64,000 nt of DNA from Owenia fusiformis (lineage: Eukaryota > Annelida > Polychaeta > Sabellida > Oweniidae): NCBI GenBank assembly GCA_903813345.2, contig CAIIXF020000080.1:79001-143000 (forward strand). Reading direction: 5' to 3'. Within the stretch, counting starts at the first letter, position 1; each line of letters starts with the position of its first letter. Below are positions 34,969-49,000 of the stretch, piece by piece. A program made the translations under genes and the position numbers. Under the pieces are notes generated by a model. That model had not been told where the DNA came from. It was given only the letters and a program-made list of their open reading frames with translations, and ran no database searches.

Positions 34969-35487
34969 TGTTACGCGGAATATGGCATATATCCATGGTT
35001 GCGCGGTATTTGTTATACGGGTGAATATGCCATACTCACCTGCGGTCATGGTACATTCCGCTTGTGAGATACATAGACTTCAGTGAATACCCGATACTCA
35101 CCTGCATATACCGCAGGTGAGTATGACATATACCGCAGGTGAAAACGTGATACAGAGAGCCTTGATTTGATTGGTAGCAAGAATCGACTCTGGATTTATT
35201 GAGTAAGCTTGTTACGTGATATTGCTGGGTGATACTTCTGCATTTCTTGATATATTCAATGCACTGTACTGTTGATTCAGTAAACATTACATAATGATTT
35301 ATAAACTTTTACCAGTTATTTCAATAGATGCAATTGACAATTGCGTACTTCGTATGCGTATTGCGTTCTCATTGGTTAGTGAGTATACCATATACCGCAG
35401 GTGAATCTGTCATACACCGCAAGTGAATATGCAATATTCGTTGCGGACTATGACATTATATTTGTATCGTGTTTACCGCCATTAACA
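34969..35487. mobile_element. MITE Y copy 2 (complete), GACGG duplication
   Basis: Starts TGTTACGCGG and ends CCGCCATTAACA (imperfect). It is flanked by GACGG (34964-34968 and 35488-35492), a 5-bp duplication like copy 1. The left third alternates atatgccatactcacctgcgg with its complements. The right third has ataccgcaggtgaatctgtc. At 519 bp it gives the intact layout against which the split copy at 14873-21696 can be read. Confidence 0.85.
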
Positions 35488-35717
35488 GACGGTTCTATGT
35501 AACGATCACCATCGATTATTTTGAATGTGGTCCCAACAAATCCAATACTCTCAAATAATGCCCATTATGAAAGGGGCATAAAAAGTACATCCTTGAAGGG
35601 ATACTTCAAATTGCCATGTTGTATAAAATGGTATTTCGGAGTAATTAAACGTGATATTTCTTAGTTCTAGCAATTCCAGTTAACGGGTCATATCAATTTG
35701 AATGTCTTTTTCTATTT

Positions 35718-36080
35718 GAATGATATGATATGATTTGATATGATATGATCCTTTATTTCCTCCAATTTGGAGAGCATATTAATACAAATACAAGTTATTA
35801 AATTACAATATGTACATTACATACAATAAAACGGTGAAATGAGTAAGATAAGGGGATATTTGCTTACAACGTGAGTTCTTTAAGCATGGCGCTGATTTGA
35901 TTGGCGCAAATGTTAATAAATGCCCAAATGTTCAAATGTTCAATGCCTTCAACCTGCTTGGCCTTAAACTTGTGGAAATCATCAAGTTGAATAATGACCA
36001 GGGGCGGAGTGTAGAAAAAGGTCCTTGTGTTCAACAATTAAAGGACAACTGAAATAGCTTTTCTCAACTTGCAGCTACAA
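35718..36080 (-). mobile_element. Probable LINE 3' end fragment
   Basis: Plus-strand (atatg)n-like repeats at 35726-35750 are followed by a ctttatttcctcc motif. Read on the minus strand this is an AATAAAGGAT(CATATC)n tail, the usual microsatellite end of CR1/L2-like LINEs. No ORF is recognised in the adjacent few hundred bases, so the boundary at 36080 is a guess. Confidence 0.35.
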
Positions 36081-36200
36081 AAATGCGGTTTTCTCCATTG
36101 TAAGCCCAACGTAGAGTTCTTGCGATAGCCATTAAAAAAATAAATGTTAGATAATTGCTAACGGTCATGAATAACGAAATAAAACTAACCGATCAATCAA

Positions 36201-36377
36201 ATTGGCCCCCACGTGATAAGTAACGTCATATACAAAATATAGCTTTGGTTTATTGGTTCCTTAGGAATCACAACGTCACGGCAACCATAGGATTGTAGTG
36301 TAAACCAAAACAAAACATTTTGGCATTATGACGTTATTTGCCACGTGGGGACCAGTGAGAGATCACGTGGGGGCCAA
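36201..36377. mobile_element. Small palindromic MITE, TIR ATTGGCCCCCACGTGA
   Basis: Bases 36201-36216 are exactly inverted at 36362-36377. Inner palindromic words (aacgtcat / atgacgtt, ccacgtgggg) add more stem. 177 bp, no coding. Confidence 0.7.
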
Positions 36378-36455
36378 TAACGTCACAACCAATTCGAATA
36401 TTGCTTATTAAGCAGCTATAACGATCGTTAGAGTGAAATAGTTTTCGCACTTCTA

Positions 36456-36656
36456 ATGAGAAAACATGTCCAAATACATTTATCAAATAATTATATTGAT
36501 TCCTTTAGGTTAAAAATACCATTTCATATCTGCTTTAAAACTCTTCTAAAAATTTCTCCATCTAAAATGTCACTCGACTTTTTGGCAATTAAAAGTCCCT
36601 GCCTGCATTTAGTAGTCATATATTGTCATGTGCATAATTTTGAAACCATATCCTAA
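36456..36656 (+). pseudogene. LRR fragment, Toll-like receptor debris (plus strand)
   Basis: One frame reads VQIHLSNNYIDSFRLKI then LLKISPSKMSLDFLAI. The L-S-N-N-x-I-x-x-F and L-x-x-L-x-I...K-M-x-x-L-D-F spacing is that of leucine-rich repeats of Toll-like type. No start or membrane/TIR region follows. The segment coding SPSKMSLDF is repeated inverted on the minus strand at about 37040-37066, so the two debris pieces face each other. Confidence 0.45.
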
Positions 36657-37019
36657 TTATTTCACAAACCCTTTGTTGATTCTGCCATAGTTTCCAATTT
36701 GTAAACAGCATTTAGCCTTTTTAATTGGGAACTTTTTTGAAATTTTCAAAATGGCTGCCATGTGATTCCAGAATTAACATGAGTGTGACGTGACATCACA
36801 GTTGCTCGTTCCTAGGTAACAACAAGATCACAATTGCTCGTTTCTAGATAGCAACAAGATTTTTGATAAAATGGCACAGAATTACCCTGATTAACACCCT
36901 TAAAATCCGATTTTCAAAGAATATATTTGGAGAAACAATAAAAGGTAAGTGGAATAAATTAGAAGATGGTTTCAAGTTACCACAGAAGTCAATTTGAAAC
37001 TCAAGCATGCTTTCTTTGA

Positions 37020-37817
37020 CTCATAATCACAAAAAAGTCGAGTGACATTTTAGATGGAGAATTTCTTAGATATTCCAGTTCACTCAACTCATTTAATCAA
37101 TCAATTACATATATTCTGTTTAGTATAGTTTGTTACACAATGTTTATATGCCTGGGAATAAAACACGTCGATTCTATTATTTGCCTAATAATCTATTTCG
37201 TTGATAGAAGTCGGTTTCAACTGTAATAATAGAAAGGACATGTTCAAGCTGAAGACTGGACCCCCTTGTCCTCTTTATGTTTTACTAAAATCTAAGACCT
37301 CTACTTTAGAACTTTTCAGACTATTTAATGCAAGAATGAGAAGTTCTATAGCTTTAGTTCCACGTATTGTATGGAATGGTAGACATATTCGAATGCCTTA
37401 TTTCAGTAGAATCTGTGAATATATCAAACTTGCCTGTCTCCAATTTCAATTGGCTTTATTCTTAGTTTGATTTCTTGTAGCCCCAAAAACTATATTCGAT
37501 CCGATGTATGTAGTTTCCAACTTGGCTTAAATGTTTTAAGTTTGGATAATACATATATAAAAAGTGTTTCGTTTGATGGTCCACCCATTGACTTTTCTAG
37601 TAAGTTAAATCCAAAATCCAGTCTTGAGATGTTGGGTGATAAGTCATTTATTGGTATATTTGTCAACAAACCATGCTCATTATTTTCACTTTGATAACTG
37701 TATACGTACACATTTGCAATACTTTGAATCCTTGCAAACATCGGACAGTTCATGTAGGTGATTATCGGCTCCCATCGCAATTGTCAACGGTAGGACGATA
37801 TATATCAAACGCGCCAT
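37020..37817 (-). pseudogene. Toll-like LRR receptor pseudogene, N-terminal part
   Basis: ATG at 37817 begins a signal peptide (MARLIYIVLPLTIAMG), followed by DVCKDSKYCKC, a cysteine cluster like an LRR N-cap. The next frame gives LLTNIPINDLSPNISRLDFG (the usual I-P-x-D-L-P...L-D-L cap-to-LRR1 join). Another gives NLKHLSQVGNYIHRI, then LNSLKSSKVEVLDFSKT, then LSELEYLRNSPSKMSLDF. The succession of LRRs across all three frames with several stops shows a decayed gene. A Toll-like identity is inferred from LRR style; no TIR domain is present. Confidence 0.6.
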
Positions 37818-38361
37818 TGTTACGCAAACTGAGTTTAAACTTAGTCATTTATTTACAATTTATAATCTGTTTTCCACAATGGGATCGTATCTTCCTTCTA
37901 AAAGGGGAAACAACATATTATCAAATGATGACTAATTGTATATCATGGGGTACCATAAAACCATCGGTTATTGGTCATTGTGATATGATACTAATGAATC
38001 CGAAAAGTCACACGAGACTGAACATTATTGAGCAGCGGAAGCATTTTACCAGGAAATGCCGAGACCATATTTAAGTGAATGACCTATACTCTCACCATCT
38101 GGTCGGGGTTCGAAAAAATTTGACAGGTTAGAGAATACAAGTCGTTTTTGATTGCAAACTGCAATATGGCTAGTTTGAGATGTTTTTGGTGTCAAACGAA
38201 AGTAAGTAGTTCTGAATTCGCGATATTTCATAAACTAAGCCATGTTGGAATAATCAGTTTTATATTGATATATGTGAGGTGGATATCGGATGAAAAGGAA
38301 ATTAAATAAATTATCTTCCTCATTTTATAGTGAGTAAGTAAACCCCTCCCCAATGCATATA

Positions 38362-38985
38362 CAGGGTGGGCTAAAAAATACCCAAATGTAAAGATGAATG
38401 ATTCATATGGTTTATCTTAAACCATGTCATGTATTGTATATTATTTTAAAGATAAATCAGTTCTTAACATTATGACACCATCCGATTGAAAAACTTTTGT
38501 TTTCTTGTGAAGTTACAGGCTCAAACTGACACTAGGGGTGTCATTAGTGACAAAAAATCAGAAAATGAAAATTCAAAAATGTACACCCGTATTACAGTCA
38601 CAGCTACACTGAATATGCCTGACTAAATCCTTATAAATTTATTCAAAAGTAATACACAATCAATATTTATTGATAAGATATATTGGTGAATATTTGACTT
38701 AACTTGTATAAATGAACATCTTTTGATGGTGCCAAAGTTCAAATTTCCCTACATTTTCCACAATTTGAAATCCGCAGTGAATACCTTTTTGGTTGCTCAT
38801 GACACCCCTGGTGTCATTTTTAGCCTCTAACTCTTCAATAAAGCTACAGGTTTTCAATCAGATGGTCTCACATTTTGAGAAAATGATTTATCTTTAAAAT
38901 GATATATTTATACATTGCATGAGTTAACATATATAATATGATATTTATCTTTAAACTTGGGTATTGTTATTTTTGGTCCACCCTT
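38362..38985. mobile_element. Mariner-type MITE (CAGGGTGGGCTAAAAA termini)
   Basis: The left end CAGGGTGGGCTAAAAAATAC (38362) is matched in reverse at 38960-38985 (gtattgttatttttggtccaccct), with TA on both flanks. Inner arms also pair (gataaatcagttcttaac near 38450 versus near 38890). No transposase frame. Same broad family as the element at 49875-52481. Confidence 0.75.
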
Positions 38986-39766
38986 TATTTTGAAATTGCC
39001 TTTATTCTGCCTTGGAGATCAAGATATCCTGTTTATACAAATTCTTTTTGCATCTTGAATGTCATATAGTGTCTGTGATTTTATCAAAATTTGGGAAACA
39101 TATAGGATATGTGCTACCCCTAAACACTCGGTGCGGATATGCAAATTGATAAACAGGGAACTTTAGTATTTGATGATGGATGGATCGTATAAAAAGATTT
39201 CATGAAAAGAATTCTCGCATTACTAATTGTTATTTGGTTCAAAAGTTTACTATTTATATTTTCTATTTTATTAAAGTGTCAAGAGTCATAACGAAACAAA
39301 TACAGTGCATAAAAAGCATGGTGAGATAAATGCTACATTTTATTGCAATCTACATGTTCTTTTGTCCTCAAATTAGAAAAAATTGAGATCCTCTATTTTC
39401 TAATGAGGAAAACATTTTGAAAAATCGAGGAGATTAGCTGCTAATTCGTTTATCGATCTAATAGACATTTTTTACTGTTTTTTTTGCCAAAGTTGAATAT
39501 TATTTTGCTCTTATCTAAAATAAGAAATTTTAGTCCAACAATACTTCTCAATTCAAAATAAAGTTCTCTCAATTCGTTTGCAATACATTACACCAGGTCT
39601 TTTCATATTTCTAAGACATCAGGTCTTTTTTCGGTCATATTTATCCATGACATTGAAAAATATATAGTCTATATTTCTTACAAAAACATGTTGAAACCGA
39701 ATGAATAACTTGATCAAGGTGATAGATTGATTACTACGATGGCCTCTTTTAAAAAAGAATATGATC
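38986..39766 (-). other. 3' flank of the repeat-protein gene
   Basis: Downstream of the stop at 39767 on the minus strand. An AATAAA appears at 39272-39267, about 495 bases after the stop, and could be the polyadenylation signal. Nothing else is seen. Confidence 0.3.
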
Positions 39767-40035
39767 TTAGTTATCATAGTTAAATGATAAAATGGTCGAC
39801 GTGTAAAACCCAGCTTCGTTAATTGCAGTCACAGTCAAATGATGTTCAAGCGAATTATCTACAGCATAAAGTGTGAATGACGTCTGCTTTGTTTCAACCC
39901 ATTTCATGATGTCACTTCCGCCAGGATTTGTACCAATAGTAAGTTCGTAATAAAGGTCGCTGTCGGATATGAATACACCTTCCCACAAAAATCGAACAGT
40001 AGTTTCTTCCAGCCATTTATGAGAAATACGATTAC
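39767..40035 (-). CDS. Terminal exon of the repeat protein
   Basis: Enters in phase 1 after an atttcag acceptor. It encodes a last FN3-like unit (VRFLWEGVFISDSDLYYELT, GTNPGGSDI, LTVTAINEAGFYTS) and stops at FNYDN-TAA (39769-39767). There is no hydrophobic tail or GPI signal, so the product looks fully secreted. Confidence 0.8.
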
Positions 40036-43000
40036 CTGAAATCAGATGATCAAAAAGTGTACGAATTTGAAGAAAATCCGACAATTTGTTTTCCTGGAAC
40101 TGTAATGGCAAAAAAACGGGACGCCGACACAATCATTATTACGATGACTGTCACTAAACCATCATGAAAACTAATGACACTAGTACTATATCTAGTAGTG
40201 CGATGAAAACGGACATACAGCATTAAATAATGTAATAGTATAACTAAATACCCGTTATATTAGGAGGACGTGTATCTGTGGTGAGCATTAATTGAACGCC
40301 GTCACTGACACCTCCGACCATGTCAACAGCTTTGATATTTACCTGAAATAAAAATTATCAATGATTGGATGTACCAGGTAATGGTATTAACAGAAAGCAC
40401 AAAGGAGCGAGGACTGTAGAGTGATGGTTGGCATTGATCAATAAATGTAGACAGTGTCTCATAAATCGAAACCGGCTGGTGACGTTACAAACATAATGTT
40501 GTTTTCATATGTATTCATCAGTGACACATATCTTATCTATTTTAAAGTAGAAAGTTCCCTTTAACTTAAATATTATCAGTTTTAGTGGTTCACTTTTCAT
40601 ATTACCCTTATGTATCTAATAGTTATGCAAATTAATATATGTCCATTAAAAGGAAATATTATCTGTCCAATACAAGTAAAGACATTTCACTTTTTGTGAT
40701 TTTATAACAATTTTATAACATTTTCCCCAAATTGACTGAATTTTGAATATTTAATGGTGTAAAGCAAGATTATTTCTACTCGCATCTAGTCTATTCTGTT
40801 TAGTCTTCTTCATTCTTCTAGATCTTCTATAGGACGTACTTATTAGAACGAACTATGTTGACATGTTAAGAATCTTCAGTCAAATGCCATACATTTGTGA
40901 AGAAACAGTCACATCAACATAAACGGGTTTTTATAAACTCTAGTATCCAATCGTATATGCATTACCGTATAATGGCTGTTTTGTTGTAAAGTCAGTTCTT
41001 CCACTGTCATCTGCTGACGTCCATTGTTAACAATCTCATATATTGTGCCATTCACATCACCATTTGTCATTCCGAGGTTCACCTTAAAAAATGATCAGTG
41101 AGGCTGATGTAGGTTTTATAAATTAAGACCAACAAACGTATGCTGAGTACATGTTTATGAATTAAGCCCGATAAACAATACTAAAAAGCTGCACGTTATG
41201 TTCGATTTCTTTATTGTGTTAATGTAAAATCTGAAGTGAACCTGATAGTAATCGATGTGATTTGTTGACTTCTTGAATCCGTCCCATTTAAATCGAATTG
41301 CATGAATGTCATTCTGGATCCGATCGCTACATGCAAAATGTGACATTTTGTTTGGCAGGGATTCAATCAGGGCGTGTGACACATCTGGAGGCTCTGATAT
41401 AACCGTGATTCCAGTTGACGATGTCTGGCTCCAAAGACCAAGTGTGTTAAAACAACGCACATTTGCATAAACCTTGGTACCGTGTTTAAGGTTGGCATGA
41501 TTTGTAGAGTTAAACAGCATGGGGTTTCCAGAAAACAGAATCTTTTTGAAATCTGTGATATCTGTTAACTCGGGAGAATTACCTACAATCATAACGTGTA
41601 CGCTTAGATTGAACGCGTACTAATCTAGTATGTTCACTTTTCAGTTATCTAGAATTTGCACAACATGAATCACATTTAATTTGAATGTTACTGATATTCA
41701 ATTTACCGAATGCAACAGTGCAATGGCTAATCGTTGTTTCATCATCCTCAACGTCCCACTTGGCAATCAAAACCTGTCCACTTTGGTACCCGGTATCTGG
41801 AAACAATTTTATTTTATTTTATTAAACCAGGCATTAAGCACATTTCTAATGATATCTGTATCTTAATTTTCCCAAATATCCCTACTAAACACTCTTTTGA
41901 GCATAATCAAGAAAGATTACTATGATGATAACCCTATACATATACTTGTACCAAGTGTCGCATTGTCATACCATTATCTTTGCTGTGCGATACAATTCCG
42001 ATAACAGGAGGTGTTCGGTCAATCACGATGGGTTCAGCATATACAACGCTCATCAATCCTGCATTATTGCGCACAATCAGTGTCACATGTACCAGCATGC
42101 CATGGACCAGATGAAGCTTCGTGTTGATTCCATACGACTTCCTACCGACACTTACATACCCTTGAAGCTGGGTTCCACCTTGTATAAGTCCTAATTCAAA
42201 TAGAATGGCGAGCGTTTAATATACAAAATTCCATCAATGAATGAATTTAATAATTTTGAATTTTATGGTCAACAATGAAGTTACTTGTGCTAACCTATCG
42301 CCCATGATATATCATCGATATGGCTTTCAAGGTCTAACACTTGCCAACGAGCTTGTATTGAGGACCATTCTCCTGTTTGCTGGTAGTCTACTACAATAGC
42401 CCCTTCCTTTGTCGAAGTATGACTTAACGGTTCAATTTTGACTGCATCAATTAACAGTCCAGCGTTCCGTTCAAGCGTTTCAATACGAAGTGTTGACTCA
42501 GGATCAGTTGCAACGAATGTATACAGGTATATGTGCCAAGCTATATGAGACAATGGCATCGATTTCAAATTGGGATGACCAATGTTATTCTTTGTCATTT
42601 CATGACGAGGGTAGATTTGAAAGGTCACCTCAGTACCAGGTATAGTTATTTTGCCCGTTTGTAGCGCATGTTCTATAGGTGGTCTAGGAGGGTGGCTCAC
42701 AGAAAATTGCACCGCATACACATTCCCTACTTGAGTGGCTACACTTTGCTGAATACTACCCAGTAAAAGACACGCTTGGTTGCTATCGCTTGCTTCACCG
42801 TCTTTACTGTTCACTATAGCAACCTTTGTACCAGTTGTCGTTTCCCAGTGAAGGGGAGGAGTACTGGTCGAATTGGACCATAGAGGGTGATAATGAATGT
42901 CAAAATTTGATTCGTCTTCCTCAAATGATGGATTCCGAAGTAGATTTGCATTTGTAGTTGCGGCATGCAGTATATCTGGTGGCGTTATGTCAACGATTAT

Positions 43001-46000
43001 TCCATCAGAGGATATAACAGCTGAGCGATGCCCAACTGCATCTACTGCCTGCACTTTGGTGTAATATTTACCTGATAAAAATTTCTAGGGAATAAACAAT
43101 AGTTTCAGATAAAGGTTTTAAAGAAAACAGGGTTTTAGGTCAAAATAAACAATACCTAAATACAATCAAATAATGAAATCATAGTACTATTAAAAGCGAA
43201 TTACCAGGTTGCAATGCACCAGGGATCGCAATCGACGCACTGGTTTGTAGCCCGACACCATAAAATGGAATCACATCACATGTTGATGTGTCTGATGCAG
43301 TTCCAACACAACAGATATAGTAGTCTATTCCACTGTGTCGGTCGTAGAATCCGTGCCACTGGGCATGAAGTATAGTTGTCTCATTGGTGTAGTCTGCGTC
43401 GTATAAAACTGCAATATTTCATCATTTTTTAAAATTTAAGAACTAATTGAAATAACTTAACTCATACTGTAATCAAATGCAAATATTCACTTACATCTGC
43501 CATCGAATACTATTCCAGGGATAGGCGGTTCTATGTCAACTGTAAACCCATCAGATACTTTCGTTGCTTCTAATCCAGTGTTTGACACTGCAACTATTGT
43601 TGTGTAGTACTTCTGGCCTGGTGTCAAAGACATCCCAGATAACTGGACGTTTGTATCAGTCTGCTTTGTGAACTTATAAGCATCATCAACTAAATGAGAA
43701 AGGCTCGACATAAATAGTCAATTACACAGACTGAATTAGAATGAGAACTGTTACACATTATAAGTAAATCATCAATTACAAATGTTGCATCAGAATGCAG
43801 AAGTTTACACATAAATACATTGTCAATTACACAGATTGCATCAGAATAGTCTCATCAAAATTCAGACACATTGATAAAACACAAAGCACAACGTTAATCT
43901 TCCAAATTATATACTCACTCTACTATACCTTGCATTTGGTGTTCATGAGCAACCCATTTGGCTTATCACTAATGACTACAGTGTATATTATTTGTTTTAT
44001 GTGTCAGCTGCTTATGAATGGTTTATTGGATGACTGTTAGATGTTAATAAGGTACTTGCAAAAAATATACCAAACAATACAATTAGAGAAACAGAATATC
44101 TAATGCATTTCTAGGGGTTGGGTATAGTAGAGTGATACTATATCAGAAGAACCATACAGCGAAATATGAAACTTCAACTATTTAGTAAGATAATCATATT
44201 AGAATTAAATACGAATTCCGAGAAATGAGTAACGGCAGAATTGATTAAGATACCTAGTACTGCAGTTCCTATTCCCAACAGAAAATGGGAAATGCCAGAT
44301 TCCTCATCTGCAAAGACACCTGGCCAACGGACGCTGAGTTTATCAACACTACCAGTAAAGTCCTTATCAAACTCAACGTAAGAACCATCACTTTCCTCGA
44401 CCTTGTAAATATGAGCAATTGCATGTTGTTACATGTTGCATGTAGCCAAAGGAAATGAGACAACTTATGGAACATAGAGTATTATTTAAAAATAAAATTC
44501 AATATGCAGGGGGAGTGGTGAGTTAGGAGCTAGGTTATTGTAAATTATAGCTACATTATCACATTGATAATTATGTCAGTTACGAGAGAAATCCAGGCCC
44601 AATTAATGAACCGACTTGGTCAGGTTAATCGAAAACATTTATCTGCATATAATACTATGCGATACTGTACGAAAAGTTAAAACAGACATAATATGACGCA
44701 CATGTCTAATACGAGAAACGGTTGGTGGGCTGATATCGATGAGAATGCCATCTGACTGGAAAACTGTGAACGTAACGTCATCATACCAGGCCCGTACATA
44801 GAAAATATATCTTTGGCCTTGTAGAAGTCGTGCTGAAATGAATATCCAAAGTTCACTATGTATAATAGAATAAAAGTGTCATAAAGAAGGCTTTAGCGGG
44901 GAATATAACAATTCTGCCAAGGGGATTCTTGAAAAAGTTTTAATAAACATCATAGAAGTAAAATGACGCTATAACGGGGAACATACTATAACACATCTGA
45001 CAAAGGGATTCTTGAAAAAGTTATAACAGCAAATCAAGAAATCCCTTGCGTTTGCTTAAAGATAGTCATTATCGTAATGTTCTTCAACACCATCTTACTC
45101 GTCTCCATGATATCAAAGTTTAAAATATGTAGAAAAAATAAACATACTTAAAGTGGGAGTAATGACAGCATGGTTATAAAATCCAGCCTCAAACCAAATT
45201 CGATCATTCACTAAATTTACTACACCACTACCAAAACCGTCTCCTTCTAAACCAGCTGTATATTCGTATCTAAAACACAAATGTTTTCAAACAAGTGTCT
45301 TCAAACTAATTTTGAACTATTCACGACCTGTTTGCACTTCGACCAAAGCAGGGATACTATTATCAAACTATACCATTATTGCTGGAACTTGTATTCCTTT
45401 ATTGTTGTTCAAGCAGACAATATTTATTTTTTCATCAATTATGTTCTCATCTATTCCTTAAAATCAAATCAAGCATAGAACATCTTTTAGGACATCGCTC
45501 TTTTATTTTGCCATATTCAATTTTAAGGATAGTATAATGCTTAAAACCTAATAGGTGGTTTTCCATTTCGTTCGGATATTGTCCACACTGCTGCTAACAA
45601 GCAATCCGAATGTGTGAAATCCATGTCTTCTAGTAAATTATCAGACTTCTCAAAACTTCCAATGGCTTGAGTATCATTCACCAGGATGACAAAATTGTCA
45701 CCTAAAAATTCATTTATGTATAAAACGCTATAGTATATCCAAGAAAAAGAAAATTCACAGCAACAAGAATTGGTCTGTTTTATAAAATATTGTTAAAAAG
45801 AAGATACCGTCAATGTAATTTCAATGTTCAAGGTAAATTGATATGAATATTGAATCAAAGCAGATTACACAAGCATTCTATGTAAAATGTTTCCACAAAC
45901 TAAGTTTTATAATTGGAAATGCTTCTGATCCGTACTTAATTAATTAATGAGGCATACACAATCTCTCTCAGAAAATGCATGCGATAGTTGAAAATTTGGT

Positions 46001-49000
46001 ATTTCCCATCCACGTACCGTGTTTTGCTTGTGTGCAAGTCTTGTTGATGTCTAAGTCACACTGTTGATTATGGGGTGCACATACACAATGACCCTCACAA
46101 CTGTGTGTTTCACAGCGCCGTGTTAACACCAAAACCCCTCTACCTGGTGAGTTTTCGACAACATCGAACGAGTTATGGACAACTAAACTCGGCAATCCAA
46201 CCTAGATGAAAATACCAATCAATAACTCCTAATAAACGCAACATTCATACAAAAAATAAACATACAACATTCAACAAGCTAAAAACTAAATGGTGAAAAC
46301 ATATACAATTAAACAAATACAAAATGGCATTCGTGATACAAAAATGAAAAAAATCCCAATAAAACAATAAATGCTGAAATGTTAACTTGTCTGTCAACAT
46401 TCAGTGGGTAAACCTATTTGTAATACATATATCTATGCTATATTTACCCCATTAACTGCCCACATTTTGACATATAGTTTATTACTATCATCTATCGGTC
46501 GACTTAGAGTTATAGTTGCAGTTTGTATAACACCTTCTTCATGGTTTACTGGTCCTGTCTTACTGTGGTCTATTACTATTGGTTGATCCTATTAGACAAT
46601 CAACAAATAAAGGTATTTAGGTAAAATAATCAATTTTCAAAATTGTGTTTGTTGTATCCTGTCTGTGACCCCCGAATAACTGAAATATATGGCATGCTAA
46701 CTCTGAAGATGGAATTCTGAAGTTTTTTCCAAATGAAATCAAATCAAATTCAAGATTGTGTGATATAACATATTACATTAGTATACTATTATGTTATTGG
46801 TCGTGCTGGTTGATGTTACATAAATAACCACAAACGCAAACTTTATGAAGCTATGTTGATTTCCCGTCTTTGACCTCTGTTTAACTACAATCTAAGACAT
46901 GCAAACTCTGTAGACCGAATTCTGAAGTTTCCTTCAAATGTGCAATGCAAATTAAGATTGTATGATTTAACATTAATACAAAAGTTTGGTACACACTGGT
47001 GTCAATTCATGACCAGCAAACGTTTCCCCAAGTGTAACTAAGTAATGTGATATTCCAGAGTGATGGTCTCCAAACCCAAGCCAATGTAGCGAAATATCAG
47101 CTCCATTCCAAGTCATGAATCCATCTTTATATCTGCCAACTTCCGCAGCATGGTTTGTCCAACTAGCAAAGGTTCCGATACATGGTCTTGATGCATCGAA
47201 CTATTGAATAGAGAAAACAAATGTCAGAGGAATAATATTTGAAATGTTCTTGATTGTGTCTAATGATTATGCTAATGGGAAAGAAATTAAGTAATATTCG
47301 AAGTCAAATGCCTCATGCGAATGTATGTGATAAGAAACAGCATACCAGCAACGTTTCTGACGAACTATCAGAGCATAGCTGTGCCTTATTGCATGCAACA
47401 ATTGAAGCAAAATATTCCGTTCCATCGTTGAGTGTAAGGTTGCTGAATGTGTAATGGGAACCAGTGCCTATCTAAAAAGATGATGCAATTAGTAGTATTT
47501 AATTAACTTTTGTCATAACAAAGTTTTTTTTACTGTAAACCATAGATTTTGCTTGGAAATAAAGACTTGTTTTTATTTTTAGGAAAATACATATTTAAAA
47601 GATTCAATTTATACATCGTCCAATTCAAAACTGATGGGATAATTATCTAAATCAAAATAAACTGAATACCTCGATTGTTGGAACACCCAAGTCCCCATCA
47701 ATATGTGCATAAACACTGACATATTGACGTTCAATTCCAGACTCGTTATCTTCAAACAGCCATCTAGTTGTCAACGAACTCCTCCATACCTGAATTAATT
47801 TATGTAAACATTGACATCAAATATGATAAGTATTAAGACAGCCAAAGAAAAATAGTTTCAGATTAGCTTATGTCCAGGAAGAAGTAAATCTAGATCCGCC
47901 GGAGATATTGGGCGATTTGGTTTTATCGGGGTCCTATATCCCCCGTCCTGTTTCCCATGCTCCCTTTTAAAATTTATGTACCTGCGTATTGTCTTCTATC
48001 GAGCCATGGTTGAAATCTACCGAAGCTGGTTGAACGACAGATGGTGGTGTTGTATCTACCGTGAATCCATTACTTGTTGATTCGGCATACAAACCTACAA
48101 TGTACATACTATGGTTTAAAAATTACGACTAAATCTTTATTTAAAATGTTCACACATCTTTTACAAGTGAATCCACAGGAATATTTTTTAAACTAATCTT
48201 GAATTACCTGCAAAGTTATATGCCCTTATTGTGATGTATATGGTCGAGTTAACTGGCAAAGGTGTGTCTAAAGGTACAAATATGGATTCAGTAAGGTGCA
48301 TTGTCTTTGGAGGAATGATGTCATCTGATCCAACTTGAGTACCAGCACGCATTTCATACTTAGAGAGTCCACTATGAGCATCATGAAAACCAACCCAATG
48401 GGCAGAGAGTATATCTCTAAAATATCAAAATTCAGAGTGTGTTAATCTTTAGCATTTAAATAAAATGATTGACGTAAATGTTTCATTATTTCTCATACCA
48501 AATGCGTTGCATGAAATATACCTCGATGCTTGAAACTGGATATCTTCAGGCATAGTCCCATCCTCTACTACCCCAGTGACAGGTGGGGAGATATCTACCA
48601 TCACGCCATCACCAGACTGTGCACTACATAGACCCGCTTGGTTACACGCAGTTATTGTGGAAAAATATATTTTCCCCTGTGAAAGTTTTAGTGAATCCAT
48701 GCATGCCTCTAAAATAAAAATGATACACGGCAAACAACTAAGTTTGTTTCTCTTTTGTCTCTGCTGATTCAAGAATGCATGCTTATCAAAGACCTGCCTT
48801 ACCTGATTTCAGTCCAACGTTGTGTTCTTGTATGACGTCATCACAGCCAGGACATGTTCCTGATTTCCAGAGGTGTTCGATGACCTCTGTGTGCGGGTCT
48901 GCAAATCCTACCCAGTGGGAGCACAATCTAGATGAGTCAGTTTGATAGTCAACATCTCTATGATAGTTATCGGTATTTTCAATTGTGCCGTCATATATAT

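Noticed and set aside
37673-38074. 133-codon plus-strand ORF
   Set aside because: It is antisense to the signal peptide and LRR cap of the Toll-like pseudogene and shows no domain of its own.
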